A stretch of 64,000 nucleotides of DNA from Stutzerimonas stutzeri. Lineage in GTDB: Bacteria; Pseudomonadota; Gammaproteobacteria; Pseudomonadales; Pseudomonadaceae. Below are positions 7,238 through 14,454 of this stretch, piece after piece. The stretch is from positions 1-64,000 of the forward strand of contig NZ_POUT01000006.1 in NCBI RefSeq assembly GCF_002890915.1, read 5' to 3'. The translations under genes were made by a program, and so were the position numbers. The number at the start of each line of letters is the position of its first letter. Within the stretch, counting starts at the first letter, position 1. The notes beneath the pieces are model-generated. The model saw only the letters and a list, made by a program, of their open reading frames with translations, was not told the DNA's origin and searched no databases.

Positions 7238-8107
7238 ATGACCCAGATACTCGACGCCCTGGTCCATCTGCTGACGCTGGAACGCATCGAGGAAAATCTC
7301 TTCCGCGGCACCAGCCAGGACCTCGGTTTTCCCCAGCTATTCGGCGGGCAGGTGCTCGGCCAGGCGATTTCCGCCGCGAGCCAGACGGTCGTCCCTGAGC
7401 GCCATGTGCATTCGCTGCACGGCTACTTCCTGCGCCCGGGTGATTCGCACCAGCCGGTGGTGTATGACGTCGACCGCGTACGCGATGGCGGCAGCTTCAC
7501 CACGCGCCGGGTCAGTGCGATCCAGAAAGGCCAGACCATCTTCACCTGCATCGCCTCGTTCCAGGCCCAGGAGAGCGGCTACGAACACCAGCTGCCGATG
7601 CCCGACGTGATCGGCCCCGACGACCTGCCCAGCGAGTGGGAGCTGCTGGACAAGCTGTCGCCGATGGTGCCGGAGCGGGTGATGGAGAAGCTGCGCCGGC
7701 CCAAGCCCATCGAGATCCGTCCCGTCACGCTGGCGGACCCGGCCAACCCGCAGCCCATGGAGCCGGTGCGGTATATCTGGTTCCGTGCCGACGGCACGCT
7801 GCCGGACAGCCCGGCGCTGCACAAGTACCTGCTGGCCTATGCCTCGGACTTCAACTTCATCGGTACCGCGCTGCAGCCCCACGGAGTCAGTTCCTGGAGC
7901 AAGTTCATCCAGCTGGCGAGCCTGGATCATGCGATCTGGTTCCACCGCGAGTCGCCGGTCGACGACTGGCTGCTCTACGCCATGGACAGCCCCTGGGCCG
8001 GCAATGCCCGCGGCTTCGCCCGTGGCAACATCTTCAACCGCGAGGGCCAGCTGGTGGCCTCGGTGGCCCAGGAAGGGTTGATCCGCGTGCGCGAGGACTG
8101 GATGTGA
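7238..8107 (+). CDS. tesB: Acyl-CoA thioesterase II
   Basis: This 289-residue double-hotdog thioesterase hydrolyses acyl-CoA to free fatty acid and CoA. The N-terminal FRGTSQDLGFPQLFGGQVLGQA and the HSLHGYFLRPGD stretch match TesB. The C-terminal hotdog holds YASDFNFIGTAL with the catalytic Asp, and SLDHAIWFHRE. The length equals E. coli TesB (about 286). AAGGAAG precedes the ATG. The stop overlaps the GTG start of the HAD gene (8104-8107), so the two are translated together. Confidence 0.93.
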   Translation: MTQILDALVHLLTLERIEENLFRGTSQDLGFPQLFGGQVLGQAISAASQTVVPERHVHSLHGYFLRPGDSHQPVVYDVDRVRDGGSFTTRRVSAIQKGQTIFTCIASFQAQESGYEHQLPMPDVIGPDDLPSEWELLDKLSPMVPERVMEKLRRPKPIEIRPVTLADPANPQPMEPVRYIWFRADGTLPDSPALHKYLLAYASDFNFIGTALQPHGVSSWSKFIQLASLDHAIWFHRESPVDDWLLYAMDSPWAGNARGFARGNIFNREGQLVASVAQEGLIRVREDWM

Positions 8108-8700
8108 AGATTGCCGAGGTGCGGCACTGGGTGTTCGACATGGATGGCACGCTGACCATCGCCGTGCATGACTTCGCCGCGATCCGCCGCGCCCTGGACA
8201 TTCCGCCGGAAGACGACATCCTCCACCACTTGGCCGCACTCCCCGCCGACGAGGCGGCGGCCAAGCGCGCCTGGCTGCTGGAGCATGAGCGCGAGTTGGC
8301 CTATGCGGCCCGGCCGGCGGCCGGTGCCCGCGAGCTGCTGCAGCTGTTGCGCGAGCGCGATTGCCGCCTCGGCGTGCTCACCCGCAACGCCCACGAGCTG
8401 GCGCTGGTGACCCTGCAGGCGGTGGGTCTGGGCGACTGTTTCCTGCCCGAGGACATTCTCGGCCGCGACGAGGCGCCACCCAAGCCGCACCCGGGCGGCC
8501 TGCTGCAGCTGGCCGAGCGCTGGGGCGTCGATCCGCGGGAAATGGCGATGGTCGGCGACTACCGCTTCGACCTGGAATGCGCCCGCGCCGCCGGCGCCCA
8601 TGGCGTGCTGGTCAACGTGCCGGAGAACCCGTGGCCGGAGCTGTGCGACCTGTATGCGCGTGATTGTCATGCGCTGCGTGGTGGGTTGTTCGGGACCTGA
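8104..8700 (+). CDS. HAD-superfamily phosphatase (GMP/PGP-like)
   Basis: This 198-residue HAD hydrolase has the nucleophile motif FDMDGTLT (residues 10-17), motif II LTRN near 95, the Lys of motif III in PPKPHPGG, and motif IV VGDYRFDLECARAAG near 155-170. A helical cap lies between motifs I and II. The GTG start overlaps the tesB stop by 4 bp (GTGA). Members dephosphorylate small phosphorylated metabolites such as phosphoglycolate. The particular substrate cannot be read from the sequence. Confidence 0.88.
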   Translation: MKIAEVRHWVFDMDGTLTIAVHDFAAIRRALDIPPEDDILHHLAALPADEAAAKRAWLLEHERELAYAARPAAGARELLQLLRERDCRLGVLTRNAHELALVTLQAVGLGDCFLPEDILGRDEAPPKPHPGGLLQLAERWGVDPREMAMVGDYRFDLECARAAGAHGVLVNVPENPWPELCDLYARDCHALRGGLFGT

Positions 8701-8711
8701 GGCCTAAAAAC

Positions 8712-9265
8712 CATCGCCCCGGGTCGGGCCTCCCACCAGGGCAGCGAACGCCCCGCGAACCTGTAGGCGGCGCGCCCTCGCGGCGATGCGGGCCGCAGGC
8801 CTGCTAGAAGCCCAAGAGCATCGCCCCGGGGTCGGGCCTCCTACCAGAACAGCGAGCGCCCCGCGAACCTGTAGGAGGCGCGCCCTCGCGGCGATGCGGG
8901 CCGCAGGCCTGCCAGAAGCGCAAAGGCATCGCCCCGGCTCGGGCCTCCCACCAGGGCAGCGAGCGCCCCGCGAACCTGTAGGCGGCGCGCCCTCGCGGCG
9001 ATGCGGGCCGCAGGCCTGCTAGAAGCCCAAGAGCATCGCCCCGGGGTCGGGCCTCCTACCAGAACAGCGAGCGCCCCGCGAACTTGTAGGGGCGCGCCCT
9101 CGCGGCGATGCGGGCCGCAGGCCTGCTAGAAGCCCAAGAGCATCGCTCCGGGGGCGGCCCTCCCACAAAAGCAGCCGCTGCACGCCGGTCCCAGTGTGGG
9201 CGCGCCCGCGCGGCGATGCAGGCCCCGCAGGCCTGCCAGGGGCTGAAAAAGCGTCGCCCCGGTCG
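8712..9265. repeat. Tandem array of REP-like 107-bp units (five plus a degenerate sixth)
   Basis: Units beginning CATCGCCCCGG start at 8712, 8819, 8927, 9034 and 9141, with a degenerate copy at about 9251, giving a 107-108 bp period. Each unit pairs CATCGCC...GGGCCTCC with GGCGCGCC...GGCGATGC, so it can fold into a long hairpin like a BIME pair of REP sequences. Units 1 and 3 resemble each other, as do units 2 and 4, so the array seems to have grown by duplicating a 215-bp dimer. It fills the gap between the HAD gene and the metallopeptidase gene, and I see no coding content in it. Confidence 0.9.
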
Positions 9266-9319
9266 GGGCCTTCACAAAAGTCCGTTAACACCGAACCCCT
9301 GTGGCAGTGGGCCGGGACG

Positions 9320-10177
9320 CTAAAGCCGTGCCACGCCGAAGGTATCGCAGCGGCCGGGGTCGCCGTGCTCGAAGCCGTCGCGGAACCAGCGTACGCGCTG
9401 CGCCGAGGTGCCGTGGGTGAAGGCGTCGGGGACCACGCGGCCCTGGCTCTGTTGCTGCAGGCGGTCGTCGCCGATGGCGTTGGCGGCGTTCAGCGCTTCT
9501 TCCAGGTCGCCTTCCTCCAGCCAGTCATGGCGCTGCTGCGCGTGGTAGGCCCAGACGCCGGCGAAGCAGTCGGCCTGCAGCTCCTGGCGCACCAGCAGGC
9601 CGTTGTCGCCCTCCATGCGTGCGCCGCGCTGGCGGGCGGCCTGCATCTGCCGCGAGACGCCGAGCAGGGTCTGCACGTGGTGGCCGACCTCGTGGGCGAT
9701 CACGTAGGCCTGGGCGAAGTCGCCGGCGGCGGAGAAGCGCCGGGCCATGTCGTCGAAGAACTGCAGGTCGAGGTACACCTGCTGGTCGCCCGGGCAGTAG
9801 AAGGGGCCGACGGCCGAGCTGGCGAAACCGCAGGCCGAGTTCACACCGCCGCGAAACAGCACCAGGGTCGGATCGCGATACTGCGCGCCGCCCTGCTGGA
9901 ACAGGGCGCGCCAGGTGTCTTCGGTGTCGCCGAGCACGGCGCGGACGAATTCCACCTGCGGATCGTCGCCGCTGGGCCGCTGGCCCTGCGGGGAGACGCT
10001 GGTGCCGGTCTGGTTGGCCAACTGGTCGAGAATCTGCAGCGGGTCCTGGCCGGAGAGCAGGCCGATCACCACGACGATGGCGATGCCGCCCAGGCCCAGT
10101 CCACCGCCCAGGCGCATGCCGCTGCGGCCCCTGGCGTCCACCACGTTGTCGCTGCGTCGGGCTCGATTCCAGCGCAT
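9320..10177 (-). CDS. ypfJ: Neutral zinc metallopeptidase, YpfJ family
   Basis: This 285-residue protein has an N-terminal cytoplasmic segment, one membrane anchor (about residues 24-42, rich in Gly, Ile and Val) and a periplasmic zinc peptidase domain. The zinc site is HEVGHH (about 165-170), with a downstream acidic residue in RQELQADCFAGVWA. SACGFASSAVGPFYCPGDQQ is also typical of the KPN_02809/YpfJ family. Length and motif order agree with the family. Substrates are unknown. Confidence 0.9.
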   Translation of the reverse strand: MRWNRARRSDNVVDARGRSGMRLGGGLGLGGIAIVVVIGLLSGQDPLQILDQLANQTGTSVSPQGQRPSGDDPQVEFVRAVLGDTEDTWRALFQQGGAQYRDPTLVLFRGGVNSACGFASSAVGPFYCPGDQQVYLDLQFFDDMARRFSAAGDFAQAYVIAHEVGHHVQTLLGVSRQMQAARQRGARMEGDNGLLVRQELQADCFAGVWAYHAQQRHDWLEEGDLEEALNAANAIGDDRLQQQSQGRVVPDAFTHGTSAQRVRWFRDGFEHGDPGRCDTFGVARL

Positions 10178-10293
10178 GAGTTATCCCTCTGAAACGGTTG
10201 GCGGGAGCGCGCGGCCGTAGCGAAGCGGCCGCTGTTTTCCACTCAGACCCGTTCGGCGCGAAAAAGCTGCAGTCGTGACAGGCGCTGGATCGA

Positions 10294-10728
10294 TCAGTTG
10301 CCCGGGTACTCGGCGATCACGCGCTCCTGGCCCTGCCCGCTGACGCCGATCACCTGGTAGGCATCCTTGCGCTCGCCCATTTCCATGCCCGGCGAGCCGA
10401 GCGGCATGCCGGGCACCGCGGCACCGATCAGGTCGGGCTGGGCGCGCAGCTTGAGGATGTCGGCAGCCGGCACGTGGCCTTCGACGAACTTGCCGTCGAT
10501 CACGCCGGTATGGCAGGAGCCCAGGCGATGCGGCACGCCATGTTCCAACTTCACCGCGGCCATGTCGTTGACCACGTGGTCGGCGACGGCGAAGCCGTTT
10601 TGCTCGAGGTGATCGATCCAGGCGCTGCAGCAGCCACAGTTGGGGTCGCGGTAGACATCGATGGCGATCGGCTCGGCCGCCTGGGCGAGGCCGGCGAGCA
10701 GGGTGGGCAGAAGCAGGAAACGGCGCAT
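10294..10728 (-). CDS. DUF411 metal-binding protein, exported
   Basis: This 144-residue protein has a signal peptide (MRRFLLLPTLLAGLAQAAEP), so it is probably periplasmic. The mature part begins with DPNCGCCSAWIDHL, whose C-x-C-C cluster is the DUF411 signature. It ends with a conserved PGMPLGSPGMEMG loop and a second Cys in GSCHT. DUF411 proteins are associated with copper and other metal resistance. I infer metal binding or trafficking. The ATG at 10728 gives a proper signal peptide, whereas the longer frame up to 10896 does not. It lies alone between ypfJ and a divergent small membrane protein. Confidence 0.83.
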   Translation of the reverse strand: MRRFLLLPTLLAGLAQAAEPIAIDVYRDPNCGCCSAWIDHLEQNGFAVADHVVNDMAAVKLEHGVPHRLGSCHTGVIDGKFVEGHVPAADILKLRAQPDLIGAAVPGMPLGSPGMEMGERKDAYQVIGVSGQGQERVIAEYPGN

Positions 10729-10912
10729 AAGGGCTACTCCGACAAGCGAGGTGGGCAGGATAACGCCCGCCCAGCGGCCAACCCAAGGGCTGATCTGTGA
10801 GTGTTTGTCACATGCCAGGAGGCTTCCGACGGCCGGCGCAGGCGAACCAACCGCCGCTCGGAGCAGTCCGATGCCTATCGGGATGCCGAGTCGCACATCA
10901 GGAGAGTTTTCG

Positions 10913-11449
10913 ATGCGTTTTGCCCGTTGCGTGTTGCTTGTGCAGGCGCTGGTAATGGTCAGCTTCAGCCTGGCTTATTGGCTGCGCCCCTACGAGATGG
11001 CGAACCTGAACGGCATGTTGCTCATGGAGGGCGCCTCGGTCAGCCACATGCGTGTCTACTACGGAGGCTTGCAGCTGGGGCTGGCGCTGTTTCTGCTATG
11101 GGCGACGCGGGCGCCCGAGCGGGCCCGGCCGGCGTTGGTGATGCTGATGATCACCATGACGGCACTGGTGCTCGGGCGGTTGGTGTCGCTCTGGCTGGAT
11201 GGCGGCGAACTGGTCGGCTTCGACCTGGCCTCGCTGGTCTACCGGGTGCTGGCCGCCGCGCTGGCTGGCGCCGCCTGGCTGGCGATCCGCGAGCGCCCCG
11301 AACCGGCTTCGGAACGCATCGAGCCCCCGACCCGGCAGCTGGCCGGCGAGCCGCCGCAGCCGTTCAAGCGCGGCGATGCGCCGGAGCCGCCCGAGCCCGC
11401 CGACAGGGACGTGCCGCAACCCTTTCGCCGTGGCGACCCCGGCCCGTAG
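10913..11449 (+). CDS. DUF4345-type small membrane protein
   Basis: This 178-residue protein has four predicted membrane segments within its first 125 residues (VLLVQALVMVSFSLAYWL, GGLQLGLALFLLW, ALVMLMITMTALVLG, VLAAALAGAAWLAI). They are followed by a Pro/Glu-rich cytoplasmic tail with two copies of PQPF(K/R)RGD. The membrane part matches DUF4345 proteins, whose function is unknown. AGGAGAG lies 7 nt before the ATG. The repeated tail motif is unusual for the family. Confidence 0.7.
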   Translation: MRFARCVLLVQALVMVSFSLAYWLRPYEMANLNGMLLMEGASVSHMRVYYGGLQLGLALFLLWATRAPERARPALVMLMITMTALVLGRLVSLWLDGGELVGFDLASLVYRVLAAALAGAAWLAIRERPEPASERIEPPTRQLAGEPPQPFKRGDAPEPPEPADRDVPQPFRRGDPGP

Positions 11450-11467
11450 CCGCCGCTGCGCTTCGGT

Positions 11468-12253
11468 CTAGCGGGTGCTGCCGGCCAGGCGCTCGTATTC
11501 GCGGGTCAGGTCTTCCATCTTGCGTAGCAGCGATTCGCTGGTGGTGACGATGACCGTCGGCACGAAGCGCGAGTCGTCCGCCAGGCTGAAGCCGGCCTGG
11601 GCGAAGCGCCACTGGGTGCCGACCTGCTCGAGCTGGCGGTTGATCCGTTCGCTGTTCTGCGGCGCGGCGCGCAGTTCCTGCAGGCCGCGGTCGAATTCGG
11701 CCACGGCGGTCTCGAAGTCGTCGCGCAGGCGGTTGTCCGGCAGTTTCCAGCTCATGGCCAGGTAGAGCATGGCGATGCGCTGGCTGAGCATGCGCTGGCG
11801 GCCGCTGCGATTGACCAGCCGTGCCGCCTGGTTGCCGCTCTGCCGCTCGATTTCCAGTACCAGCGCTTCGCTCTGGGTGAGGAAGCGGTCGGCGAGGCGC
11901 AGCAGTTCGGCCGATTGCTGGCGGTCCGGGCGGGTCAGCGCCAGTTGCCGGTACTGCTGCCAGGTCTCGACGGCTTGGTCGAGCGCCTTGCGCACGCTGC
12001 TGCTGGAGGCGTAATCGTCCAGGGCCAGGGTGTTTTCCTCGACGCTGGCGATGCTCGCGTCCAGCTGGCTGGCCGCCAGGTCGGCGCGGGTTTCGGTGGC
12101 GATCATCAGGTAGCTCTTGGCGATGCGCTGGCTGAGCATGCGCTGCATGCCGGCGCGGTTGACCGCCTCGGCATCGCTGATGGCGGCGTGGCCGGGGAGG
12201 CCGGCGAGCAGCAGGGCCGCCAGCAGCGCGAGCCGCAAAAGGTGTTGGAGCAT
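11468..12253 (-). CDS. Periplasmic protein with two NarX/PilJ-type P-box repeats
   Basis: This 261-residue protein has a signal peptide (MLQHLLRLALLAALLLAGLPGHAA) and two similar halves. Each half begins with a sequence like the nitrate-binding P-box of NarX and PilJ-N domains: VNRAGMQRMLSQRIAKSYL near residue 30 and LVNRSGRQRMLSQRIAMLYL near 150. In NarX the matching segment is INHAGSLRMQTYRL. There is no transmitter, HAMP or second membrane segment, so it is a stand-alone periplasmic helical-bundle protein. It lies 67 bp after a porin gene, in the same direction and beside narL/narX, so it could bind or present nitrate/nitrite. That role is inferred. The ATG at 12253 gives the best signal peptide. 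Confidence 0.75.
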   Translation of the reverse strand: MLQHLLRLALLAALLLAGLPGHAAISDAEAVNRAGMQRMLSQRIAKSYLMIATETRADLAASQLDASIASVEENTLALDDYASSSSVRKALDQAVETWQQYRQLALTRPDRQQSAELLRLADRFLTQSEALVLEIERQSGNQAARLVNRSGRQRMLSQRIAMLYLAMSWKLPDNRLRDDFETAVAEFDRGLQELRAAPQNSERINRQLEQVGTQWRFAQAGFSLADDSRFVPTVIVTTSESLLRKMEDLTREYERLAGSTR

Positions 12254-12320
12254 GGGTGAGAATCCTTGGTCGTAGGGCTGCATGCCGGGCCGCCGTTGCG
12301 CGGGCGGCCCGGCTGGTCGG

Positions 12321-13574
12321 TCAGTAGCTGTACTGCAGCTGCGCCCAGAGTTTTTCCGTGTCGACCGAATAGTCGTCCGCGTCGTAGCCGGCGTACTTGA
12401 CGGTGGCGACCAGCCCCTTGAGCAGCGGGATGGCGTGGCTGTAGGCGATGTCGATCTCCTCGCCGTACTGCCGGCTGCCGCGTTCGGCGCGGAAGTCGTG
12501 GTACCAGGCCTGCAGGGTGCCGCCGAACAGCGGCAGGCTGCCGCCGAGGTAGACGTCCTGCACGCCGTCCTCGGGGGTCAGCAGGAAGCTGTCGGCCCAG
12601 CCCTGGAACATGTGCTTGGTGGCCAGCGGGGTCTGGAAGGCGCGGTTGCCCGGCGTCGAGTCGCCGCCGAGCACTTCCATGCCGGCCTTGAGCGCCACGC
12701 CCTTGAGCGTGTAGCCCAGCTCGGCCAGGTAGTACTCGCTGTCGAGGTCCAGCGGATTGTCGGCGTAGTCCTTCTGCCGGGCGTATTCCAGGGCATAGCC
12801 GACGCCGGCAAGGGTGCCGTTCAGGCGTACGCCGGTGGTCTTGCTGGACAGCGTGCCGTAGTCGGCGGCCGCGCTGGCGGCGAGGTTGTCCAGGCCCAGC
12901 AGGTAGCCGTAGGCGGTCACGGTCAGTTCGGGGCCGAACTGGTACTGGGCGTTGAGCAGGTGGCTGTGGCCTTCGATGTTGGCCGGGTTGCTGCGGTTGT
13001 CGAAGCGGTTGTCCTCGGGGCCGAAGATGCTGTTGATGTTGTCGATGTAGGCGTAGGTCAGGGTCATCCCGTCGAGCGGCTTCAGCTGGCCGAGCGCGCC
13101 GTCGTAGGTCTGCTCGTTCTGCCGCCAGCCGACGCCGCCGACGAAGCGCTGGTTGTCCAGGTTGATGCGCTGGCGGCCGACCACGGCGCTGCCCAGGGCG
13201 TGGTCGTAGCGCAGCAGCGCCTGGTTGATCTCGCTGCCGTCCGGATCGGGCACCGCCGAATAGTCGCTCTGGCCGTTGCGGGTGTCGTTGTAGGCCGCTT
13301 TGCCCAGGCGACTGACGTTGTCCGCTTCGATCAGTGCCGAGAGACCGTACCACTTACCGCTCTGCACGCCGACGCGGGTACGCAGGGTCTGCGCGTTGGC
13401 ATGCTCGAGCGCGTTGTCCTGGTCGACGTGCTCGTAGCGGTAGCGCAGGTCGAAGATCGGCTTCGCTTCGCTGAACAGGTTGCTGAAGTTTTCCTCCGCG
13501 CTGGCGGTGGCGCTGCAGGCGAGGCCCGCGGCGAGCAGGGCGAGGGTCAGGCGGGATGGCTGGATGCTGCTCAT
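12321..13574 (-). CDS. Alginate-export-type outer membrane porin
   Basis: This 417-residue protein has a signal peptide (LTLALLAAGLACSATASAEE) and a long beta-rich body ending in the outer-membrane signature LWAQLQYSY with a terminal Tyr. The segments RYRYEHVDQDN, VGRQRINLDNQRFVGGVGWRQNEQTYDG and YAYIDNINSIFG are typical of the Alginate_exp/OprD-unrelated porins found in Pseudomonas. The ATG at 13574 follows GGAG at about 13579-13582. An ANR-type box lies 55 bp upstream, so expression under oxygen limitation is likely. The position next to narXL suggests a role as a channel for nitrate or nitrite entry, an inference from context. Confidence 0.8.
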   Translation of the reverse strand: MSSIQPSRLTLALLAAGLACSATASAEENFSNLFSEAKPIFDLRYRYEHVDQDNALEHANAQTLRTRVGVQSGKWYGLSALIEADNVSRLGKAAYNDTRNGQSDYSAVPDPDGSEINQALLRYDHALGSAVVGRQRINLDNQRFVGGVGWRQNEQTYDGALGQLKPLDGMTLTYAYIDNINSIFGPEDNRFDNRSNPANIEGHSHLLNAQYQFGPELTVTAYGYLLGLDNLAASAAADYGTLSSKTTGVRLNGTLAGVGYALEYARQKDYADNPLDLDSEYYLAELGYTLKGVALKAGMEVLGGDSTPGNRAFQTPLATKHMFQGWADSFLLTPEDGVQDVYLGGSLPLFGGTLQAWYHDFRAERGSRQYGEEIDIAYSHAIPLLKGLVATVKYAGYDADDYSVDTEKLWAQLQYSY

Positions 13575-13629
13575 GGTGTGCTCCTGATTGGCTTCGGAGC
13601 AAACGATAGGCTGCTTGCCATCTTTGCAA

Positions 13630-13643
13630 TTGATTGCCGTCAA
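13630..13643 (-). promoter_or_regulatory. ANR/FNR-type box upstream of the porin gene
   Basis: Read on the minus strand the site is TTGACGGCAATCAA, one mismatch from the FNR/ANR consensus TTGAT-N4-ATCAA. About 28 bp further downstream lies TATCGT, which fits a -10 element of a class II FNR promoter. This predicts anaerobic activation of the porin and of the P-box protein behind it. The AT-rich character of 13590-13700 against the GC-rich surroundings supports a promoter here. Confidence 0.6.
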
Positions 13644-13788
13644 GATGGCAAAAACGCCAATGTATTTTGTGCTAAAAGCCACAGTTGGCGTGGCTTTCAT
13701 AAAGTATTGAGGGTGTGGATGGCATTTTTGCCATGCGAGCGGAAGGGCGGCCGGCGCAGGTTTTCGCCGGCCTGCGGTGGAAGGGGGA

Positions 13789-14454
13789 TCAGGCGCGCAT
13801 CTGCTGGTTTTCCAAGGTCCAGACCGCGGCTTCGACCCGCGAACGCAGCCCCAGCTTGTGCAGCAGGTTCTTCACATGGACCTTGACGGTGCCCTCGGTG
13901 ATGCCCAGCTTGCGGGCGATCATCTTGTTGCTCTGGCCCTTGGCGATCAGCCGCAGCACTTCCTTCTCGCGCTTGGTCAGGCTGGAGAACTGCACCTGGC
14001 CGGACGGCTTGGGGCGGACCCGGATGGCCTCGGCCAGCACCTGGGTCAGCTCCGGGCTGAGCACCATCTTGCCGGTGGCCGCCGTGCGGATCTGTTCGAC
14101 CAGCTGCTCGGCGTCCATGTCCTTGAGCAGGTAGCCGTCGGCGCCGTTGCGCAGGGCTTCGAGCACGTGGCTCTGCTCGTCGGAGACGGTGAACATGATG
14201 ATATGCGCGTCGACGTCGGCGTCGCGCATGCGGCGGGCGGTCTCCAGGCCGTCCATGCCGGGCATGTTCAGGTCCAGCAGGATCAGGTCCGGCTCCAACT
14301 GCACGGCCAGCCTGATGGCGTCCTCGCCGTTGCCCGCCTCGCCGACCGTTTCCAGGTCGTCTTCCAGGTCCAGCAGGTCACGCAGGCCGCGACGCATCAT
14401 CGGGTGATCGTCCACGAGCAGGATGCGGGTGGTGGTCGTCGTTCCTTCGTTCAT
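13789..14454 (-). CDS. narL: Nitrate/nitrite response regulator NarL
   Basis: This 221-residue protein has a CheY-like receiver domain (RILLVDDHP near residue 9, phospho-acceptor Asp in LILLDLNMPGMDG, Lys in YLLKDMD) and a C-terminal LuxR-type HTH (SSLTKREKEVLRLIAKGQSNKMIARKLGITEGTVKVH). Length and sequence fit NarL. In pseudomonads NarL activates narK1K2GHJI with ANR and IHF. The gene follows narX in the same direction with a long overlap. The ATG at 14454 is chosen to give the standard N-terminus MNEGTTTTTRILLVDD. Confidence 0.93.
   Translation of the reverse strand: MNEGTTTTTRILLVDDHPMMRRGLRDLLDLEDDLETVGEAGNGEDAIRLAVQLEPDLILLDLNMPGMDGLETARRMRDADVDAHIIMFTVSDEQSHVLEALRNGADGYLLKDMDAEQLVEQIRTAATGKMVLSPELTQVLAEAIRVRPKPSGQVQFSSLTKREKEVLRLIAKGQSNKMIARKLGITEGTVKVHVKNLLHKLGLRSRVEAAVWTLENQQMRA

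Noticed and set aside
8712..9265. CRISPR-like appearance of the tandem array
   Set aside because: Units are 107-108 bp with nearly identical sequence throughout. There are no short repeats with unique spacers, and no cas genes.
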